A DNA stretch of 64,000 bases, from contig NZ_CP012750.1 of the NCBI RefSeq assembly GCF_001302565.1, forward strand, positions 1,798,001-1,862,000, given 5' to 3'. This document shows positions 59,423 through 64,000 of this stretch, piece by piece. A program made the position numbers and the translations under genes. Within the stretch, counting starts at the first letter, position 1. Each line of letters starts with the position of its first letter. This DNA comes from Glutamicibacter halophytocola (lineage in GTDB: Bacteria > Actinomycetota > Actinomycetes > Actinomycetales > Micrococcaceae). The notes under the pieces are model-generated. The model searched no databases and was not told the DNA's origin. It worked only from the letters and a program-made list of their open reading frames with translations.

Positions 59423-60019
59423 CTACGACTCCCCTAGCATTTTCAATTGTCGAGTCAGTGACTTCGCAGCCTCGTCCATCATTCGATTTGCCTCAAACCA
59501 TAGTGCTGCGGATAGGCGAGACGAGACGGCCTGCTGGGTGATCCCCAATTCCTTGGCAATTTGTTGCTGTGTGAGGCCCTCGTCAGCCAAGGTTCCGGCT
59601 TCCCAGGCGGTGGCCCTGCGCTTGGCGACGATACAGGCGGTTAGCTGGAGCTCGGCTTCTAGCCGCGTTGCTTCATGGGAGGGTCCATGGACGGCAACGT
59701 GCGCATTCGTATTCTTTGAGCGCTCAACGGCGACTCGGGCGTATTCAAAAGCTGGTCCGCGACCGGCCCGAGTCTCTTTTGGCAAGGGGGTCTCGACCTG
59801 GCCGAATCCCAGGCCGACGCTCCAATCCCCCGAAGCTGCCATCATGACTGCCAATCGAATCGCTTCCGACGCATCATCGAGTACAGCTTGAACCTCGTCT
59901 CCGGCGGTACGCTGGAATGGACGCACTACCGGAACTGTGGCGTTGGCCTGTTCAATGAGAGCTTGCACCTTGTCTTCCGAAGAACGTGAGCGCCGCTGGT
60001 CGATGGTCAAAACAATCAT
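59423..60019 (-). CDS. SatD-family protein with C-terminal helix-turn-helix
   Basis: A 198-residue protein. Residues 1-140 resemble SatD: an N-terminal VLTIDQRRSRSSEDKVQALI strand-helix, RTAGDEVQAVLDDASEAIRL and WSVGLGFGQVETPLP. The C-terminal 55 residues carry a sigma-like or MarR-like helix-turn-helix (LTQQQIAKELGITQQAVSSR). SatD was named in the streptococcal sat operon; its biochemical role is unclear. The gene abuts the DUF3307-like membrane gene. Confidence 0.72.
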   Translation of the reverse strand: MIVLTIDQRRSRSSEDKVQALIEQANATVPVVRPFQRTAGDEVQAVLDDASEAIRLAVMMAASGDWSVGLGFGQVETPLPKETRAGRGPAFEYARVAVERSKNTNAHVAVHGPSHEATRLEAELQLTACIVAKRRATAWEAGTLADEGLTQQQIAKELGITQQAVSSRLSAALWFEANRMMDEAAKSLTRQLKMLGES

Positions 60020-60180
60020 GTAACAAGTATAAAGTATTGTAGAACAAAATACTAACTTTAAGGCTTGTGGAGCGCATCCCTATCGCTTTCAACCGACTCG
60101 CTGAAATTGTATTTTCGACTAGAGTTGAAACTAAGTCATAGGCCTTCAGCGTGAAGGCTCAAGTAGTGAAAGGCGCAATT

Positions 60181-60462
60181 ATGGTTACTGCATTCGTCAT
60201 GATTCAGACGGCCACAGACAGCATCCCGGAGTGTGCTCAACAGATTTCCGCAATCTCAGGGATCAGCGAAGTCTATTCCGTCGCTGGCGACTGGGATCTG
60301 ATTGCGGTAGCCAGGGTCCATAAGCATGAGGATCTGGCGGAGGTAATCGCCAACAAGCTCTCCAAGATTCCCGGTATTCGGGGCACCCAAACCCATATTG
60401 CATTCCGTGCTTATTCGGATCATGACTTGGAAGCAGCTTTTTCCTTGGGCTTGGACGACTAA
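60181..60462 (+). CDS. Standalone Lrp/AsnC ligand-binding (RAM) domain protein
   Basis: A 93-residue protein from ATG 60181 with GAAAGG upstream. The whole protein is one RAM domain: VTAFVMIQTATDSIPECAQQ, GISEVYSVAGDWDLIAVARV and IPGIRGTQTHIAFRAYS. It has no DNA-binding helix-turn-helix, so it is a stand-alone RAM protein that may bind an amino acid and modulate a partner. It faces trpD across a strong terminator. Confidence 0.88.
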   Translation: MVTAFVMIQTATDSIPECAQQISAISGISEVYSVAGDWDLIAVARVHKHEDLAEVIANKLSKIPGIRGTQTHIAFRAYSDHDLEAAFSLGLDD

Positions 60463-60477
60463 AGCCGCAGAACGACG

Positions 60478-60523
60478 GACGGGTTCTGGTTGCCGCTTGT
60501 ACTAGCGGCAACCAGAACCCGTC
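60478..60523. terminator. Bidirectional terminator between RAM gene and trpD
   Basis: A perfect 19-bp stem (60478-60496 with 60505-60523) with an 8-nt loop, between convergent stops, followed by CTTGTTT on the plus strand. Confidence 0.9.
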
Positions 60524-60541
60524 CTTGTTTAAACCGGTGCG

Positions 60542-61609
60542 CTACTCGCCTACGATCCTCTGAGTAGTCTGCGACCAATTTTCCAATACGGTCTTTGCTG
60601 CTCCGGAGTCTATCGAGGCGGATGCCTTGGCGATAGCGATCGCCATGCGTTCTTCGAAGCTGCCCTCGTTGCTGGGTTCGTAGGCAACCATTCCCGCTGC
60701 TGCGTTCAACACAACGGCATCGCGAATTGGCCCCTGCGCTCCAGACACGATCTCTTTGACAACCCCTGCATTGTGTAGGGCATCGCCTCCGCGGAGCTGT
60801 TCGATGCTTGCGCGCGCGATGCCGAGATCCTGCGCATCAAAAATGAACTCGTTGACCCCTCCATCGCGAACCTCCCATACCCGGTTGGCTGAGGTGGTGG
60901 TCAGCTCGTCGAGACCGTCGTTGCCCCGGAAGACCAGGCCGCGAGAACCGCGGCTGGCCAAGACGCCGGCCATGATTGGAGCCATTGCCAAATCTGAGCA
61001 GCCGATGGCCGACGAGCTGGGAAGGGCGGGGTTTGTCAGGGGCCCCATGAAGTTAAAAGCTGTTGGCACGCGCAGCTGGCGCCTGGCCACGGCAACGTGG
61101 CGCATTGACGGGTGGAAAACGTTCGCAAAACAGAACGCGATTCCAACCTTGTCGTATACCTCGACAAGCCTCTCGATTGGTACATCAAGACGGACGCCGA
61201 GCGCTTCGAGGACATCAGCCGATCCAGAGGAGGACGATGAGGCGCGGTTGCCGTGTTTAACAATGTTGATGCCGGCGCCTGCGCAGACCAATGTGGCCAT
61301 CGTCGAGATGTTGACGGTGTTCTGGCGATCTCCGCCGGTCCCCACAATGTCCAATGTTTGTGCTTTGATGTTCAACGGCTTCGCATTCGCAACCATGGAA
61401 TCCACGAGGCCGGTCAGCTCCGCGACGGTTTCACCCTTGGAGCGCAGGGCAACCAGGAAGCCGGCAATTTGAACATCGCTGGCCTCGCCGCTCATGATCT
61501 CATTCATGGCCCACGCTGCCTGAACGCGACTGAGATCGCCACCGCTAATCAGGGTGGCTAAGAGATCTGGCCACGTTGGGAACTTTTCGTTTTCAAGGCT
61601 CGTTGACAC
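60542..61609 (-). CDS. trpD: Anthranilate phosphoribosyltransferase
   Basis: About 355 residues from GTG 61609 (AGG about 9 nt upstream); a longer frame to 61651 is open but not needed. Motifs: [20 protein letters not shown] (PRPP loop), [34 protein letters not shown] and [11 protein letters not shown]. It joins PRPP to anthranilate, the second step of tryptophan synthesis. It is apart from other trp genes and divergent from ctaE, as in mycobacteria. Confidence 0.95.
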   Translation of the reverse strand: MSTSLENEKFPTWPDLLATLISGGDLSRVQAAWAMNEIMSGEASDVQIAGFLVALRSKGETVAELTGLVDSMVANAKPLNIKAQTLDIVGTGGDRQNTVNISTMATLVCAGAGINIVKHGNRASSSSSGSADVLEALGVRLDVPIERLVEVYDKVGIAFCFANVFHPSMRHVAVARRQLRVPTAFNFMGPLTNPALPSSSAIGCSDLAMAPIMAGVLASRGSRGLVFRGNDGLDELTTTSANRVWEVRDGGVNEFIFDAQDLGIARASIEQLRGGDALHNAGVVKEIVSGAQGPIRDAVVLNAAAGMVAYEPSNEGSFEERMAIAIAKASASIDSGAAKTVLENWSQTTQRIVGE

Positions 61610-61895
61610 ATATGAAAGCCTATCGAGCTGGCAGTCCCAGACCCAATTCATGTCGCCAAATGATGTGTCTCAAATCGCTAGAATCCTAGTGTTTCTAGGG
61701 ATAAATAGGGTACAAGAGTGTTGCATAAATGATTGTTTAGCAAGACTCGCCGAATCAAGCTCTACGAATTGTAGAAAGAGTTTTCTGCATACTTCCCCGT
61801 GTTTCCGCGGTTGTTGTCGTTGTGTGGCGCAAAAAACCTCCGACAACGCCTTTCTGCATTGGTATCTGAGGGGCATTTAGAGACATAATGTCAGT

Positions 61896-62534
61896 GTGAC
61901 AACTGCGACTCATGCCCCAAATACGACGGCGCCACATGCGCCGAACCGCCCAAACATGGTGTCGGTGGGAACGATGGTGTGGCTCTCCAGCGAGCTCATG
62001 TTCTTCGCCGCCCTCTTCGCCATGTATTTCAGCCTCCGGGCTGCCGCGCCCGAACTATGGGCGACTGAAACTGCCAAACTCAACGTGCCGTTTGCGCTGG
62101 TTAACACCTTGATACTGGTGTCCAGCTCGTTCTCGTGCCAGCTTGGTGTGTTCCGTGCCGAAGAATTCAAGCCTCGCCGATCCGGCGGACTGTTCAACTT
62201 CAAGGAATGGGGAATGATCGAATGGTTCATTCTCACCTTCATCCTTGGCGCAATCTTCGTCTCGGTCCAGGCTTATGAATACGTCACCCTCGTTCACGAG
62301 GGCGTAGCACTGAACTCGAACTCCTACGCTTCGGCCTTCTACATGACCACCGGCTTCCACGGCCTTCACGTCACCGGTGGCCTGATTGCATTCCTGCTGA
62401 TCATTGGTCGTGCAATGCTGGCCAAGAAGTTTGGCCACTTTGAAGCAACGGGTTCCATCGTTGTGTCCTACTACTGGCACTTCGTTGACGTTGTTTGGAT
62501 CGCGCTGTTTGCGATCATCTACTTCTTGAAGTAG
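61896..62534 (+). CDS. ctaE: Cytochrome c oxidase subunit III
   Basis: A 212-residue subunit with five hydrophobic segments: [75 protein letters not shown] and [20 protein letters not shown]. It belongs to the aa3 oxidase of the actinobacterial bcc-aa3 supercomplex. GTG start at 61896. qcrC follows after about 75 bp. Confidence 0.95.
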   Translation: MTTATHAPNTTAPHAPNRPNMVSVGTMVWLSSELMFFAALFAMYFSLRAAAPELWATETAKLNVPFALVNTLILVSSSFSCQLGVFRAEEFKPRRSGGLFNFKEWGMIEWFILTFILGAIFVSVQAYEYVTLVHEGVALNSNSYASAFYMTTGFHGLHVTGGLIAFLLIIGRAMLAKKFGHFEATGSIVVSYYWHFVDVVWIALFAIIYFLK

Positions 62535-62610
62535 CAACTTTTAGTCATTAGTTGCCACACCAAGAAGTACGGCAACACCACACCAAAGAAACTAAGTGAG
62601 GAACCAGCAA

Positions 62611-63405
62611 GTGAAGGCTCTTTCGAAAAAGCGCCGCCACCCGCTCGCCGCTGTGGCCCTGCTTCTGTTTGGATTGCTGATTACCGGCAGTCTCTACACC
62701 GCAGCAGGAAACATCAGCGAAGCGAAGGCCGCTGAGACCACCGCCGCATCGCAGACCGATGTTGACGAAGGTCAGAAGCTTTTCGTCGCCAACTGTGCTA
62801 CCTGCCACGGTATGAATGCTGAAGGCTCGGACTCCGGTCCTTCGCTGATCGGTGTTGGCGCCGCGTCTGTTGACTTCCAGGTGGGCACCGGCCGCATGCC
62901 AATGCAGATGCAGGGCCCTCAGGCCCAGGTGAAGCCAGTCCAGTTCGATGACAAGCAGATCTCCCAGCTGTCGGCCTATGTGGCCAGCCTGGGTGCGGGT
63001 CCAGCGATTCCGGATGAGGAATACCTCGATACCACCCAGGGCGATGCTGCCCATGGTGGAACTGTCTTCCGCGTGAACTGCGCAATGTGCCACAACGCGG
63101 CAGCAGCCGGTGGCGCTTTGACCCGAGGAAAGTTTGCTCCGACGCTGACCGGCGTAACTGAGAAGCACATCTACGAAGCGATGGCTACCGGCCCACAGAA
63201 CATGCCCGTGTTCAACGACTCGAATATCACCCCAGAAGAGAAGCGTGATGTCATCACCTTCCTGAAGACCATTGAAGCCAATGGTTCTGCTGGCGGTGCA
63301 GCCCTGGGCTCCTTGGGCCCAGTTGCTGAAGGCTTGTTCACCTGGACCGCAGGTCTGGGCATCATCATCGCCTTCACCATTTGGTTGACCTCGCGTCCTT
63401 CCTAA
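62611..63405 (+). CDS. qcrC: Menaquinol:cytochrome c reductase diheme cytochrome c subunit
   Basis: About 264 residues from GTG 62611, with GAGGA about 8 nt upstream; GTG 62596 is weaker. N-terminal anchor (AVALLLFGLLITGSLYTA), two c-type heme sites (NCATCHGMNAEGSDSGPSL and NCAMCHNAAAAGGAL), and a C-terminal transmembrane helix (TWTAGLGIIIAFTIWLTSRP). It carries electrons to the oxidase inside the supercomplex, replacing soluble cytochrome c. Confidence 0.95.
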   Translation: MKALSKKRRHPLAAVALLLFGLLITGSLYTAAGNISEAKAAETTAASQTDVDEGQKLFVANCATCHGMNAEGSDSGPSLIGVGAASVDFQVGTGRMPMQMQGPQAQVKPVQFDDKQISQLSAYVASLGAGPAIPDEEYLDTTQGDAAHGGTVFRVNCAMCHNAAAAGGALTRGKFAPTLTGVTEKHIYEAMATGPQNMPVFNDSNITPEEKRDVITFLKTIEANGSAGGAALGSLGPVAEGLFTWTAGLGIIIAFTIWLTSRPS

Positions 63406-63475
63406 GGCAAACCACGGCACCGGCCGTAACCATCACTACGTACATAATTTCCTAACAGAAGGATGAGAGAGAAAC

Positions 63476-64000
63476 ATGGGCGACCATAGTCACGGCAGTC
63501 CCGAAAACTCGGGCACCGTTGCTAAGGCTGACGATGTAGCTCAGGATCGTTTCCCCGATCCGGGCTTGCCACCCCATCGTCCGCGTCTCGCAGATCGCGA
63601 TCCGCGCGCAGCCAAGCGACACGAGCGTCAAGTAGCGCTCCTATTTACCATCTCCATCATCGGAACGCTCTTCTTCTTCGTGGCCTACTTCGTCTTGGGC
63701 CGCCTGGGCGAAATGTCTTTCGCTGAGCTGCGTGTGCAGAACGCTGCACTGGGCCTGGGCACCGCATTTGCGATGCTCGGTATCGGTGTAGGTATTGTTC
63801 ACTGGGCAAAGACCCTGATGCCGGATCACGAGCTCATGGAAATGCGCCACGAGATTCGATCTGAAGAAGACCGCCAGGATGCAGTCGAGATCGTAGATAC
63901 CGTTCTTGAAGAATCCGGCATCAAGCGTCGTCCGCTGATCCGCAACACCCTGATCGGTGCCATTGCCTTGGCTCCGATTCCGGCGATCTTCATGTTCCGC
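63476..64000 (+). CDS. qcrA: Menaquinol:cytochrome c reductase Rieske subunit, 3' end cut by window
   Basis: Open from ATG 63476 (RBS in AAGGATGAG/GAGAGA) to the window edge, 175 codons, no stop. The charged N-terminal leader (GDHSHGSPENSG) and helices LLFTISIIGTLFFFVAYFVL, LGLGTAFAMLGIGVGIVHWA and NTLIGAIALAPIPAIFMF match the three-helix actinobacterial QcrA. The Rieske iron-sulphur domain lies beyond the window. It follows qcrC in the usual ctaE-qcrC-qcrA order. Confidence 0.93.
   Translation, partial: MGDHSHGSPENSGTVAKADDVAQDRFPDPGLPPHRPRLADRDPRAAKRHERQVALLFTISIIGTLFFFVAYFVLGRLGEMSFAELRVQNAALGLGTAFAMLGIGVGIVHWAKTLMPDHELMEMRHEIRSEEDRQDAVEIVDTVLEESGIKRRPLIRNTLIGAIALAPIPAIFMFR

Noticed and set aside
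1..64000. CRISPR arrays, prophage or complete insertion sequences
   Set aside because: No regularly spaced direct repeats, no phage structural genes and no intact transposase were seen in either strand.

Overview
The window reads as chromosomal DNA of a Gram-positive actinobacterium of the order Micrococcales, most like the Arthrobacter/Glutamicibacter group (Micrococcaceae). The reasons are: mycothiol genes (mshA, mshC), a complete Pup-ligation locus with one fused PafBC regulator, RbpA, a standalone actinobacterial TrmI, HelY, the trpD | ctaE-qcrC-qcrA arrangement, frequent GTG starts and moderately high GC. The genus is an inference from gene content and order, not from a database comparison.

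Layout. Positions 1-1570 are a decayed accessory patch: an unrecognised gene cut by the window edge, a serine-resolvase relic and the 5'-truncated end of a SpoU-type RNA methyltransferase. Core genes follow: rpmE2, lplA, pepN and an unknown two-repeat protein. At 7.2-11.2 kb a MocR-type regulator diverges from an EamA exporter, a DapA-family aldolase and a VOC protein. At 11.2-17.6 kb lies a fatty-acid module (TetR and FadE5-like dehydrogenase on the minus strand; thiolase, FabG4-like reductase and HtdX-like hydratase on the plus strand) in the same gene set as the mycobacterial fadE5-fadA2-fabG4-htdX locus. Then come mshA, a proline iminopeptidase, tRNA-Leu(GAG), an NADP-binding oxidoreductase, an atypical Nramp transporter, and a response regulator / histidine kinase / TAXI lipoprotein operon (22.5-25.5 kb). 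An M20 peptidase, an acyl-CoA dehydrogenase, uppP, mshC, a PAC2 protein, a HAD hydrolase, a site-2 protease and trmI lead into the Pup locus.

The Pup locus (35.0-43.7 kb) runs mpa(arc)-dop-pup-pafA-FKBP lipoprotein-FKBP-pafBC, then a small membrane protein, tatA, tatC and helY. The 20S proteasome genes prcB and prcA, normally between pup and pafA, are absent; that gap is only 76 bp. The Mpa C terminus also lacks the tyrosine-containing tail that docks on the 20S core. This therefore looks like a pupylation and unfolding system without a protease core at this locus.

After helY come an amidohydrolase, a 412-bp spacer with two strong inverted repeats, a Ppm1-like mannosyltransferase, rbpA, an NfeD-SPFH pair, and rlmA-def-zapE in a tightly overlapping operon. 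The region from 55.5 to 60.5 kb is more variable: an ArsR regulator, a 584-bp gene-poor stretch, three small membrane proteins, an ACR3-like permease, a SatD-like protein paired with a DUF3307-like membrane protein, and a standalone Lrp/AsnC ligand-binding (RAM) protein. The window ends with trpD facing the respiratory supercomplex genes ctaE, qcrC and a partial qcrA.

Strong inverted-repeat terminators separate most convergent pairs. No CRISPR array, intact insertion sequence, rRNA gene or origin was seen.
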